64,000 bases of DNA from the NCBI GenBank assembly GCA_023512835.1, contig CM042085.1:30091812-30155811 (forward strand), written 5' to 3'. Below, piece after piece: positions 10,827-22,405 of the stretch. Position 1 is the stretch's first letter. Every line of letters begins with the position of its first letter. This stretch comes from Taxillus chinensis (taxonomy: Eukaryota; Streptophyta; Magnoliopsida; Santalales; Loranthaceae). The notes beneath the pieces were generated by a model. That model ran no database searches. It was not told the origin of the DNA and saw only the letters and a program-made list of their open reading frames with translations. The translations under genes were made by a program, and so were the position numbers.

Positions 10827-13751
10827 CAGGAGGGTAAGGTGGTGTTACCCAAGGTGGTGGATCAGTTTCCTGACATGTTTCCCGAGGACTTGGTTGATTT
10901 ACCACCAGAGAGAGAAGTGGACTTCTCGATAGAGTTATTACTCGGAACAGCACCTATCAGATTGGCAGCTTATAGGATGGCACCAGTTGAGCTTCGAGAG
11001 CTCAAGAGGCAGATTGACGATCTTTTGGTGCGTGGCTTTATTAGACGGAGTAGTTCGCCTTGGAGTGCTTCGGTGTTATTCGCCAAAAAGGCGGATGGTT
11101 CGCTTCGGTTGTGTATCGACTACCGGCGGTTAAACCAGGTGACAGTGAAGAACAGATACCCCCTACCGAGGATCGATGATTTGTTTGACCAGTTCAGGGG
11201 TGCCTGTTGGTTTTCCAAGATCGACTTGAGGTCTGGATACCATCAGCTACGTGTGCGGGAGTCAGATATCCCGAAGACAGCCTTCAGTTGCATATATGAC
11301 CATTTTGAGTGGCTGGTGATGCCTTTTGGGCTCACAAATGCCCCAGCGGTGTTCATGGGGTTGATGAATCAGATCTTTACACCTTATCTTGATCAGTTTG
11401 TGGTGGTCTTCATAGATGATGTCCTGATTTATTCCCGGACAGAGAGCGAGCATGAGGAGCATTTACATGTGGTGTTGCAGATGTTGAGGGACCATAGACT
11501 ATACGCAAAATTCACGAAGTGTGACTTTTGGTTGCAGAGGGTGAAGTTCTTAGGGCACGTGGTATCATCGGAGGGTATCACGGTAGATCCTGGCAAGATT
11601 GAGGCAGTGATGTCTTGGAAGCGGCCAACGAATGTTTTTGAGATTCGGAGTTTTCTGGGGTTGGCGGGTTATTACAGGAGGTTTGTCAAGGATTTCTCCC
11701 GTTTAGCTGCACCGATGACTGGGTTGACCCGAAAGGGAGTACGGTTTGACTGGACGGATGCTTGTGAGAATGCTTTCAGTCAGTTGAAGGCCAGATTGAC
11801 TTCAGCACCTATCCTGGTCCTACCACAGGAGGGTGTACCCTATGAGGTGTATTGTGATGCCTCTAATGTTGGATTGGGTTGTGTGCTCATGCAGGAAGGA
11901 CGGGTAATTGCTTATGGTTCCCGTCAGTTGAGGACCCATGAGAAGAATTACCCCACGCACGACTTGGAGCTAGCTGCAGTGATCTTTGCTTTAAAAAGCT
12001 GGCAACACTACCTCCTTGGGGAGAAGTTTGTGGTATATACAGACCACAAGAGTTTACAGTACATCTTTTCTCAATGGGATTTGAATCTCAGGCAGAGGCG
12101 TTGGGTGGAGTATATGCAGCAGTTCCAGTTTGATCTTCAGTATACACCTGGGAAGGGGAATGTAGTAGCCGATGCCTTGAGCCGGAAGAGCCAAGCCGTA
12201 GTGGCTCTCTGTGCTGTCAAGGAATGGGAGATGATGGGGCAACTAGCTGCACTGAGGTTGCAACCATTGCAGGGAGTAGAGCAAGTCATGATGAGCGTGG
12301 TTATCGCGGTGCCTGAGTTGCGGCGTCAGGTTAGTGAAGGTCAGTTGGGGGATGTTGAGTGTGAGGTCCTCCGGGATCAGATTCAGACTGCCGTACTTTC
12401 TGCTGATTGGACAGAGGATTCCGACCATGTGTTGCGCTATCAAGGTCGATTAATAGTCTCATCTTCTCTCCGGGAGGCAGTTCTACGAGAATTTCATCAC
12501 TCTCGTTTGGCTGTTCACCCTGGGGGAACGAAGATGTATCATGCTGTTCGGCAACAGTTCTGGTGGTCGGGCCTTAAGAAGGCTGTTGCGGAGTTTGTTC
12601 GACGGTGCTTGACATGCCAGCAGGTCAAGGCCGAGCATTTGCGGTCTGCCGGTGAGTTGCAATCGTTACCAGTGCCAGAGTGGAAGTGGGATCATGTGAC
12701 TATGCACTTCGTCATAGGGCTTCCTCGCTCCCGAGGCCATGATACTATTTGGGTTGTTGTGGACCGTTTGACGAAGTCTGCCCACTTTATTCCGATTCGT
12801 GAGACCGATCCAGTCCGGACCTTGGGACAGCGTTATGTCGACGTGGTGGTACGATTGCATGGTGTGCCGTTATCGATCGTCTCTGATAGGGATGCTCGGT
12901 TCACTTTGCAGTTCTGGCGGCAGCTACAGCGTGCTTTGGGCACCCGAGTGAATTTGAGTACGGCTTACCACCCTCAGACAGATGGCCAGTCCGAGCATAC
13001 TATCCAAATTCTCGAGGACATGCTCCGTGCTTGTGTGTTGGATTTTGGTGGTTGTTGGGAGGCTCACCTTCCCTTGGTGGAGTTCTCCTACAACAACAGT
13101 TATCAGGCTACGATAGAAATGGCGTCATATGAGGCATTGTATGGGTGACTGTGTCGCTCCCCTCTGTGTTGGGCCCAGGCAGGGGAGGCAGTTGTTTTGG
13201 GTCCCGATTTGGTTTAGGAGACTACAGACTTGGTTCAGGTGATTCGGCAACGGATGTTGACGGCCCAGAGTAGACAGAAATCATATGCTGACAGACGGCG
13301 GCGACCGCTTTAGTTCATCGTGGGGGATCGCGTCTTCTTGCGAGTCTTGCCACGGCGGGGGCATAGGCGGTTTGGGCGAGGTTCCAAACTCTCACCTCGA
13401 TTTGTAGGTCCTTTTCCTATCATTGCAGCTGTGGGACCGGTTGCCTATCGATTGGAGTTAGCACCCGAGTTGGCTCGTGTTCATGATGTTTTCCATGTTT
13501 CCCAGTTGCGGAGATATTACCCGGATTCTTCCCATGTGCTTGATTGGCGTGAGATAGAGCTAGCTGATGATGGTTCCGTTGTAGAGGCACCAGTCCAGAT
13601 TTTAGACCGTCGGGAGCAGGTCTTGCGGGGCAAGACGATTCCGTTGGTTCGCGTTTTGTGGCGCCACCGCAACATGGAAGAGCAGACCTGGGAGCGAGAG
13701 AGTCAGATGCGTGCTCTTCACCCCGAGCTGTTCGAGGATGAACAGTCCTAA
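10827..13751 (+). pseudogene. pol: Reverse transcriptase - RNase H - integrase, three stops
   Basis: An open stretch of 769 codons (10839-13148) holds the RT and RNase H and most of the integrase. [47 protein letters not shown], catalytic FIDD (11409-11420). RNase [32 protein letters not shown]. Integrase: HHCC zinc finger, D in [10 protein letters not shown] in [10 protein letters not shown]. Stops in the same frame: TGA 13146-13148, TAG 13215-13217, TAG 13311-13313. The tail 13320-13751 ends in a chromodomain-like segment ([20 protein letters not shown]). At 12705-12707 a His replaces the first catalytic Asp expected after WDHVTM, so the integrase would be dead even without the stops. Confidence 0.92.
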
Positions 13752-13979
13752 GGTGGGGAGGACATCCAGATCTTTACCATGTGTTGAGGTAGTTAATCTT
13801 GTTGTTTTGTTTAGTGCTTATGGTTGTTAGTATTTTTGGTTGCGTGTGATTTGTTATGTTGTTGGTTATTGTGTTGTTTTGTTCATCATGCTAGTTATAG
13901 TTGGGTTATGCATTATTATTTTAGACTAAACGTGTTACCTCGTTGAAGATGACTTGTCTTTTCGGGGACGAAAAGTCCT
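13752..13979 (+). other. Element 3' untranslated region
   Basis: T- and G-rich non-coding stretch between the end of the integrase frame and the purine tract. A second purine-rich run (AAGGTGGGGAGGA) lies at 13750-13762 and looks like a duplicate of the end of the element. No gene is seen. Confidence 0.6.
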
Positions 13980-13992
13980 AAGGAGGGGAGGA
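13980..13992 (+). other. Polypurine tract
   Basis: AAGGAGGGGAGGA directly abuts the 3' LTR, where the plus-strand DNA primer is made during reverse transcription. Confidence 0.9.
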
Positions 13993-15190
13993 TGTAAAGA
14001 CCCGTACTTGGGTGATGTTGGAAGATAGGCCCGAATAGAGTTTGAATATCGATTTGGCAGCGTGACGTCAACGTTAGCGTTGGGTTATCATTATCATTAC
14101 TATTATTTAATATGATGTTTTAGTATGATATGTTGAGTTTATTAGTAAATCCTAATTATTTAAATTATTTTCGTTGGCGGGTCTTTAGCATAACGAATGT
14201 GATTGGTTATTATTTTTATTAAGCGGTTATTAGTGTGAGTATCCTATTTATTAGACTTTATTATGACTAATATAATTAATTAGGATTAATTCTTATAATA
14301 GAATATTATTATTATTATTATTATTAGATTATTATTATTGTCATTATTATTATTATTATTATTATTATTAATTTGTATTAAAAAGTATAAATAGAAGGGA
14401 TGTAGGGTGAAACCCTATTTTTATTTGTTCTTGCGTGCGCGGAACTTGGCAAGCGAAGAACAGAGGGTTTGAACCAGCTGCGTTCTTGATTTTTCCTGAA
14501 ACTTGAATCCAGGTAGGTGGTTTTGGCTCTATCTACCGTATACGTGAACGTAAATTTGGCTTGTATCGTATTCCCTTATTGAATGGTTACACATACGCGA
14601 TTTAATATGTATACCGGGGGGGGTGGACGTGTGGCGGTGTGGGAGGTGTCGTTGGCGTCGGCTTCGAGGCACGCCGTCGGGGAGGGAAGCGCAAGCATCG
14701 GCTTCAAGGCGTTGCACCCACGCCGTCGTGGAAGGGGAAACAGGGGCGACAGCTTCCAGGGCGACGGTTGCAGGGAAGATCGTGGCCGGATAAGGGCGCT
14801 GCCTGGGGTGACGAACTCGGCGAGCCTGTGTGGGTCGTACGCCCGAGCGGAGGAGGGGGGGAGATGGAGGAGCGTCGCCGCCTGTGCCGACCGTGCGACT
14901 TTCCTGTGCGCCTCGTGCGGTTGTGGAGGGAGGAGGAGGAAGGGGGGCGGCAGCCTCAGTGCCGCCCAACGTGCGCCGTCCCTGCGCGCGCCCCCGCTGG
15001 CGTGAGAGAGAAGAGGGGAACGGCGGCTTCAGTGCCGTTCCCAAATGCCCCTGCCAACCCTAGTGGGTTTGGCGTGTTGGGCCAGCCCAATTTTGGGCTG
15101 GTCTTCTTTTTCTTGGGCATGAGTCCTAAATAAAAAAATGATGATTTATAAATAAACAGATAAAAAAAGGGAATTTGGTAAATGTGTTAG

Positions 15191-15221
<31 letters not shown>

Positions 15222-16177
15222 GTGTATATATATATATCATTTGAATTTTAATATTTTTGGTTTAATAGCATAAACTGCTGGAGTTTTAATTACATAATTA
15301 ATGTTTGGGGATATTTATGGTACGTTATACTTGGCTTATTGGTTAAATGTTCTGTATGATTGATGTGTTAGTTATTGACTGATGGATGACCTTGCTTATC
15401 TTTTATATATGTGGAATTGGTGGTAAAAAGGTTGGGTTAGCCGCGGATCCTACATAGGGCTGGCAAGAGGCCGTAGGTCCCTTATGTGGCTGGTAACCCA
15501 GGTCCCATGTGTGGCGGGTTGTCATTAGGGACACCACGGGTCCCACATATGGCTGTCTAGTAATGGGGTTCCTGGAGTTGGTGGTGGGAATTTCAAATGG
15601 ATGGTCGGTTCTCTGGTGTGAACCTTTAAATGACTGAGATGCGATGTGTTGTCTTATCTGTGACTTAATTGGAATTTGATTATGATAAAACATATCACCA
15701 CACTGGCACAAAGCATGCACTGAGCATGTAGATATAGGAATTTATGTGATAGGGTGCTGGAGATGGAGATCACCTACTGGGCATTTGTGCTCACCCTACT
15801 TTATTTATATTTTCTACAGGTTGTAGAGGATAGCTGTTCGAGCCATAGTAGAGCTGTCGGGGCATCTTAATGTAGGATTTTCCCATGGACTTGATATTTA
15901 TTTTATTAATTTATTTTTCGGACTTGGGTCCGTGGCAATTGTATGAACCAGATTAGTGATACTATTTTGTGAGCTGTTTGCTGTGCTGGACATTTGTGTA
16001 GATTGATTGAATTGGTATGCCCATTTATTAAGTTTTGAATTTATCATATCAGTGTACAGATCTACCCCTCCTGTAGCTTTGTACAGGTTTGGACCAATCA
16101 CCAACCCCACGACCCCTGGTGGGCACGGGGAAGTTGCGTCCCTAGTTCTGTGGGTTTCAGGATTTGGGGGCGTGACA
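13993..16177 (+). repeat. 3' LTR of the Tekay-like element
   Basis: 2185 bp, same ends as the 5' LTR, and directly followed by the target duplication TTAGA (16178-16182). By eye the two LTRs differ at scattered single bases plus longer TTA (about 14307-14370) and TA (about 15190-15236) runs. TATA box at 14386-14394, donor-like GT at 14513, acceptor-like AG at 15818-15819. Confidence 0.95.
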
Positions 16178-16182
16178 TTAGA

Positions 16183-17185
16183 CATCTCAGAAAAATCCCC
16201 AAAAATCAGATTATCTTAGTTATGATATGGAGACCCAATGCCGGGACTTTTTATTGCAAGAAAATAGCTGCTATGGGTATCTCCTTCATTAATCAAGGAA
16301 TGAGGATCGACTGGTGAAGACTGGCTACAGTTCTAAAGGGAGTATTGTATACCTTAAGACCACATTGGTGTTGGTATGTTAGTTTGAGGGATTGAGGCTT
16401 AGGCTCTATGACTTGTTGGGTTCTCACCGTGGAGCACAGATGATGCTATGTGGTTGACGGGGCGGGCATATGCGTTAATGGCAGGCCTGTGTGGCACTGT
16501 GGCCGGGCATATTGCGCGGTGGCCGTGGTAGGCATATGCACCGATGGCAGGCCTGTGTGGCACTGTGTCCGGGCATATAGTGCTGTGATAGGGTTGAGTG
16601 CCCTGAGCTGGGATCCTGTTAAGGATCGTGAACAAGCTGTCCTGTGTGAGCAGGCTAGGTCCTGATGTTTGTTTGCAGGCTGAGTCCTAATGATTATGTA
16701 CACTACACAATGCACGAGTACACAGAGCATGTAGTATAGACTTGTATATTTGCATGATGTGGAGTGTTGGGGTCACCTACTGAGCTTGTCACTCACCCCT
16801 ACTTGTTGTTTACCTTTTTCAGGTGTAACCTGAGACTAGTAGAGGATTTTTTTCCAGGAGGACGCCCACTACTATGATGTATGATACAGTATGATATTCT
16901 GTATTGTTTTGTGTGATATCCCGGACATGGGTCCGTGGACAGTTGTATTTGCATACTGTTCATGATATAATGTCTGTATGACTGTTTGACTCATTGTATG
17001 CATGATGATATATGGTAAAGTACAAGATTACCCTTGATGTATGACTGTACAAGGTTGCATATTTGAGACAGCACCTGCGGTGTAGTCTCCATTGGTGCTA
17101 GTCACCAATCCCTTAACCTATCGGGTGCGGGCCAGGGGAAGTCATATTCCTAGTTCCGGGTTCCCTGAAATTTGGGGGCATGACA
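16183..17185 (+). mobile_element. Solo LTR family B, right piece
   Basis: Continuation of the LTR that starts at 5139. It holds an acceptor-like TTTTTCAG (AG 16821-16822), a two-unit 66-bp tandem repeat near 16466-16600, and ends GGGGGCATGACA followed by ACGCT (17186-17190). No PBS follows, which confirms a solo LTR and not a full element. Confidence 0.9.
16466..16600 (+). repeat. 66-bp tandem duplication in LTR B
   Basis: Two units sharing GGCAGGCCTGTGTGGCACTG, starting at 16480 and 16546, each also with a CCGGGCATAT motif. It sits between the core and the acceptor-like site, the same relative place as the 36-39 bp array in the LTR at 46998. Confidence 0.75.
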
Positions 17186-17190
17186 ACGCT

Positions 17191-17758
17191 GCACTATTTC
17201 CTTATTGTATAAGGAGTTTTCTTCACGTAGAAATCTTATATTGCCTTAGTTTCCTTTATTTAATTTGTTATAGGGTTATTTTGATATTTGACTTTAGTTT
17301 TCAAGGGTAAACTCCATGTTCCTCAAATATGCAATAACTTTTAAACACTATATGCTTAGTATACGAATGTTAGTGTAGTGTTATTAAAGTTTTAATCAAT
17401 CCAAGCCAATAATCACAGTCAAAACATTTACATACATTAAGGGTTATTACCCTATCTCAACCATTAAGCAGACCATATTTACTATCTTAAAGGTTAGATA
17501 AGAAACTCACTCACTACCTTAAAAATTCGATAGGAGACTAACCCACTATCTTAAAAGTAGAATAAGAGATTCCATTTCACAACCACCCTATCACTTATAA
17601 CTCCCCCTATACTGATACTCATCTTCCTTATTGGATATGTAATTCCCAATTCAGCACAAATCTTAAATTGTTATCATTGTTGTCAACCATTTATAATGAA
17701 GAATGAACAGTATCAAGCATATGAAGCAAACAATGAAGTATCAGAGAAAAATCATAAA
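17191..17758. other. Non-coding, no recognised feature
   Basis: AT-rich flank of the solo LTR. Near 17460-17580 a short phrase (ATCTTAAAAGTTAGATAAGAGA-like) recurs three times about 40 bp apart. No gene seen. Confidence 0.3.
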
Positions 17759-19160
17759 TGTTGGATGCTCGATTCAACATTTGTTTATTATACACAATAG
17801 AAGCAAATTTGTTTCAATATAAAGAATTAGTCTCGAAGTTTCGTCAGCGAGGAGCGAGGACTTGCTTGTAAACAATTTACTTCGTTTTGAGTTGAATGAT
17901 TATATCTCGAAGTAACTCGAAGCAAGCAAGCTATGATTGTGTGAATTCACTCATTAGACACAAGACTTTGATTCGAGATAAAATCCTATTTCTTGAAGTT
18001 TTTGTCATATCTCGAAGCACAAATAGAAGTTTTTGCTTGGATGACTTCTGTATCAAACAAGAGTTCTATTCGAGATTTGATATATTTTGATATCATGAAG
18101 TTGTTCGTGATAAGCTTATTTCTCAGCGGAAGGTTGAAGTTTGCTAATCTATTTTGGTTTGAGATAAAGGTTGTTCGTTATCTCAAAGTTTCTCAAAACA
18201 AAGTAATTCAACTCGCAGAGTGTTCTAAGATAAATGGGTTCAGTTCAATAATTAACTTCTCAAAGTTGTTCATAACAAGTCATTTAAGGAGTTCAGTTTC
18301 GAGATTTGTGTGAGTTTGGTTCGAGATAAAGATATTAACTCGAAGTAAACTTATATCGCTTCATACGTTAATGAATTCAAGTTCAGTAATTAAGTTGTCA
18401 TCTCAATGTACTTTGGAACCAAAGTAAGGCAAGTCTCTCATCCTTAAGTTGAAGTTCGAATCATGAGTTGATATCTCAAAGTTATTGAAACCGAAGTAAT
18501 GGTTTATTACATATGCATCAGTCAATTTTTAGTTACAAGTGTTAACGATGATATCTTTGGAAAGTCATGCTTTTTTAAGGCATCTCTGGCACAATAAAGG
18601 AAATAGTTACTATTGATATGGCTAGTTGATCTATTGCAGTATATTTGGAAAGTTGGCCTGAAGATTTCACAGTTATTCACTTTGCCGACTTCAAATTACC
18701 TGCAGATATTCACTTGTATTTTTTGTAGGCTACTAGGGTTTCCATTCTGTTCTACTATAAAAAGGACTCTAGCGTGTGTTCAAGGTGAGTGAGAGATTAG
18801 ATATAGTGAGAGAATCTCAGGGGATATCAGATATAGATCTTGGAGAGTTTTATGGGTCGTGACATCAAAGGAGATCTACATCCAGTCAATGTTTGTGTGA
18901 TCTGATCAGTGAGACGAAGAACCTTAAAGCTACATTAAAATGTCAGCAAAGGGTTGCATTCAACAACGAGGATAGGTGTACTAATGTTGTTGATATTTTT
19001 GTTTCTCATCTTTGTAAAACCAAAACCGGTATGGTTCGGTTAATTGTGGTGTTAATTTTTTTTTGAGTAGTGACCCTAGTCTTTGTAAAGGTAGTAGGCC
19101 TTGGATAGCAATGAGCTATCTTAAATTGCATAGTGGGGACTCTGTGATTAGTAGTTACTA
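17759..19160 (+). mobile_element. Possible copia-type LTR, limits uncertain
   Basis: Begins TGTTGGATGC, like the sense end of the copia solo LTR at 28640. It has a degenerate array built on CTCGAAGT/TTCGAGATA (about 17880-18500), a TATA box CTATAAAAAGG near 18757 and a leader-like stretch. The 3' end is not found: ATAAA before the start recurs at 18594 and 19391, but neither place has the expected CCAACA end. It could be a partial or old SIRE/Maximus-like LTR. Confidence 0.35.
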
Positions 19161-20315
19161 ATCACGCCGTAATGGGCAAAATCATTTGGTCATGGGCTCT
19201 CTCTTGTTCAAGCTGAAATCCGAAAACAATACTCCCTAATCCTTTTTCTCTTCCGAAAAATCCATAGAGTCCCCACTCCCCTGACCAAGAAGCACACCAT
19301 CGCCCACCACCACTATCATCACCGACCACCCCCATCTTGTCCCCAAATTCATCCATTCATCCCCACAAACGTCTCTTCCTTCCTCCTCCAATAAAACAAA
19401 ACACAAAACAAAATAAAACTCCAAACCCCCATCATATTCTCCAACTCATGAAGGAGCCCCTCAAGTCGGCCGTAGTTGCTACGCCACCCTTCATCACATC
19501 TAGACCTCCAACAGCAGCGTGACAAAGCTATCGCCCCTTTGCCGGCCTGCGCCTTGTTAGCCATGAGCCCTCTGTTGCTATCCACACCAAGATTCGTCGC
19601 TCCCCGCCAACGTCACTGTTGGTTAAGAGACCTTTCCCGCCATCACCATGCTATTGCGACATTACCCTATTGTGTTGTCACCACCATCACTCATTGGCTA
19701 TTGAAAAAAGCTGAAAAGAGGTGTCTTTGGTTTGTAGTCTTGAAGAAAGGGTACTTGAGGGTTGACTTTTGGTCTATTATTAGTTTCTCTCCTTTTGTTT
19801 TGTTTTCCTTTATTACATTGTTTGCCTATTTCGATTAATGTTATTATTGGTTGTTATTTGATGTTGTTGGTTTACTTATTAGTTGGTTCTTTGCTGCTTT
19901 TCTTTTTGCATCAGATTACTTATTACATTTTGGCTGCTCTATTGTTACTGGTTGTTGTTTGTTCATGTTTTATTTATTTCATAAGTAACGATTTTGGTTC
20001 TACTTCTGCCCCCTTGTTCATGCTCTTTTAAACCAATAATATTAATGAAGGTATGCCCATGCTCACGGCAACATTGTTTTCACTAAAGCATGTTTTTTGG
20101 TCTTTCTATTGCATATTTTCTTTCTTTCTGGCTCATGATTTCTGCACCATGCTATGTTTTTTCCACCATTCCATGTTTTCTGGCTTTCCACTGACCGTGT
20201 TTTATAAAAAAAAAAAAAAAAAGAGGGGAAAGAAAGGAAGAAACACACTTGTCCTAATTATTCATGTTCTCCCGAACCTGTATGCTCTAAATTTTCTCAA
20301 AAAAAGGAAGGTCCC
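19161..20315. other. Unassigned region with short open frames
   Basis: Holds frames of 60-120 codons (for example 19476-19838 and 19762-20031, the latter very hydrophobic), a poly-A run at about 20207-20222, and C-rich sequence around 19260-19420. I recognise no family and splice structure is unclear, so no gene is called. It may include part of the possible copia LTR just upstream. Confidence 0.3.
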
Positions 20316-22216
20316 TGTCACACCCCCAAATTCCAGGGAATCCGAAACCCGGAACATGACTTCCTTTTGCTTGCACCCAAAAGGTCAAGTGGGTGGTGAC
20401 TAGCACCAATAAAGACTACACCGTGAGTGCTGTCTCAATCATGTAACCTTATACAGTACAGTCATAGATCAAGGGTAATTCTGTACTTTCCCATATATCA
20501 TTATGCATACAATAAGTCAAATAGTCATATAGACATTATATCATAAATAGTATGCAAATACAACTATCCATGGACCCTTATTCGGGATATCACACAAAAT
20601 AATACAGAATACAGTACTGTATCATACATCAGAGTAGTGGGCACGTCCTCCAGAAAGAAAGTCCTCCACTAGTCTCGGGTCACACCTGAAAAGGGGAAAT
20701 AACAAGTAGGGGTGGGCGACAAGCTCAGTAGGTGACCCTAATACTCCATATCATACAAATATACAAGTCTATACTATATGCTTTGTGTACTCGTGCACTG
20801 TGTAGTGTGCACAATCATCAGGACTTAGTCTGTAAACAAACATCAGGAACCAGCCTGCCCACATAGGATAACTCGTACATGATCCTCAACACGATCCTAG
20901 CTCAGAACACTAAGCCCTAGCTCCACAAGGTCAACGGCTCAACCCAAGCTTTAGCCTGTCACGTCAACCACATAGTATCACCTATGCCTCACGGTGAGAA
21001 CACCAACAAGTCATGGAGTCCAAGCCTCAAATCCTCAAACCAACATACCAACACCAGTATGACAATAAGGTTCACAACACACCCTTTATAATTGAGGCCA
21101 GTCTTCACAAATCGATCTTCAAGTCTTGACCAAGAGAGAGGATCTTCGTAGAAGCTATTTTCTTGAAATAAAAAGTCCCGAAATTGGCTCCCCATATCAT
21201 AACTAAGATAATATGATTTTTGAGAATTTTTCTGAGAGGTCTAACCTAGGTGTGCAAATGGTCACCTCGAACCCAAAACTGATTTTTTTCGGGATTCAAT
21301 ACTAATTCCCAATTTTCACATTTTGAAGGAGTGAGAATTTAATTTTATAGTATTTTTCTTTGAATTCAAATGGGAGGTATTTCATTATTTACATTATAAC
21401 TTAATACTTAAATGTGGAGAGGCATAATGGTTTACAATGTAAAGGGTCTAGTCCAGTGAAACTAAAATTGCACTGCCCAACTACTCGAGACACTACTCGA
21501 AACTACCTGCTCGAGACTGCTCAAAACACTTGCTCGATGCTACATTCTGCTCGACGCTTCCTGCTCGAAGCCTCTGCTCGAGACTGCTTAAGACTCTGCT
21601 CGACACTATAGTGTCGAGCAGTGTCGAGCAAAACTCCAGTCGCGATTTGTCGACTGCGTTCTTCCTGGTTTCATCTCAAAACCCAATTATACCCATTAAA
21701 TCCTCCTTTTTAAGCATCAATTCATCCCTATTAAGGGTTTCTAACATCATCTAGCTACATTAGGCTACCAAACAACCTAAATCATCTAGGTTTCATGCTC
21801 AATTTCCATTTTCCCCAATTCTTAGGGTTCATCACAAAGTTTTATGATTTCATCTAATTCTTACCTGTTAATCCAATGGAATACCTACCCGGAATGATTC
21901 TTGAAGATCGAACAAGCCCAAAATGCCCCAAAGCGAAGGCTCCAAGCTTCTCTCTCTCTCTCTCTCTCTCTAAGCTCTCTAATGCATGAATGAAACATAA
22001 CGTGGAAGCTCTTACTCTCATCCTATTTATATTTTTGCATTTTCTTTCATTAATAAATCCCAAAATTATTAATTGATCTCCCGAGGTCACGAACTCCAAA
22101 TTGAGCCCAAGTACATCCAAAATGCTCAAAATGACGAGCACATCACTATCCAGATATTTTCCAACCCAATTAACCGCTCAAACGCAAGGTCAACCAATAA
22201 ACCCCCAGATATTTTT
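20316..22216 (-). mobile_element. Truncated LTR of family B, minus strand
   Basis: Plus-strand text starts TGTCACACCCCCAAATTCC, the reverse of the LTR B end. It runs through the acceptor-like site (AG at 20687-20686), a CTCGAG-based repeat core (about 21480-21640), a strong donor CAG/GTAAGAATT (GT at 21864-21863) and a CT run at 21951-21970 (GA in sense). It stops near 22216, short of the expected TGTAAAGAC end by roughly 170 bp, where TRIM sequence begins. No target duplication can be paired. Confidence 0.82.
21597..21620. repeat. Perfect 24-bp palindrome in LTR B core
   Basis: TGCTCGACACTA followed directly by its exact reverse complement TAGTGTCGAGCA, without a loop, at the edge of the CTCGAG-based repeats of the minus-strand LTR B. 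Confidence 0.9.
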
Positions 22217-22405
22217 GAGGAGGAGAATGAAGCATGCCTTAAATAGGATGTGGATACTTCTCCTATGCAAACGCATTTTGGGGTTTTTGTGGACATTGCC
22301 AAGAATAAAAGCCATGCGGGCCTGGCCCAAAGCAGAACAATATTTGCATACGGGGGCTTAGGCTGTTACGGATGGTATTAGAGCTGGGGACCCGGGTCGG
22401 TGTAC
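22217..22405 (+). mobile_element. TRIM-like array, first unit (subtype a LTR and PBS)
   Basis: A subtype-a short LTR lacking its first ~35 bp (22217-22370, ending GGCTGTTACG), followed by a PBS variant TGGTATTAGAGC (22373-22384) and the start of the internal spacer, where the family C solo LTR has inserted (GTACT, 22401-22405). The array continues at 24721. Confidence 0.8.

Larger units (their letters stand above)
6365..16177 (+). mobile_element. Full-length Ty3/gypsy chromovirus (Tekay/Del-like), LTR family A
   Basis: A complete 9.8 kb element: 5' LTR (6365-8517), PBS for initiator-Met tRNA (8521-8532), gag-PR-RT-RNase H-integrase region (9020-13751), purine tract (13980-13992), 3' LTR (13993-16177), flanked by TTAGA. 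Domain order RT-RNase H-integrase, a chromodomain-like C-terminus, the Met-tRNA PBS and LTRs over 2 kb fit the Tekay/Del clade; the clade is an inference from motifs. The LTRs differ at scattered bases and mainly in TTA and TA repeat length, which suggests a young insertion. The reading frame is nevertheless broken at several places, so movement would need proteins from another copy. It is inserted in LTR B in the same orientation. Confidence 0.95.

Noticed and set aside
18594..18598. ATAAA as target duplication for an LTR starting at 17759
   Set aside because: A 5-bp AT-only match is weak, it would exclude the TATA box and leader downstream, and the end lacks CCAACA.
19476..20031. Hydrophobic frames of 90-120 codons
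   Set aside because: Leu/Phe-rich translation of T-rich DNA without conserved motif or splice structure.
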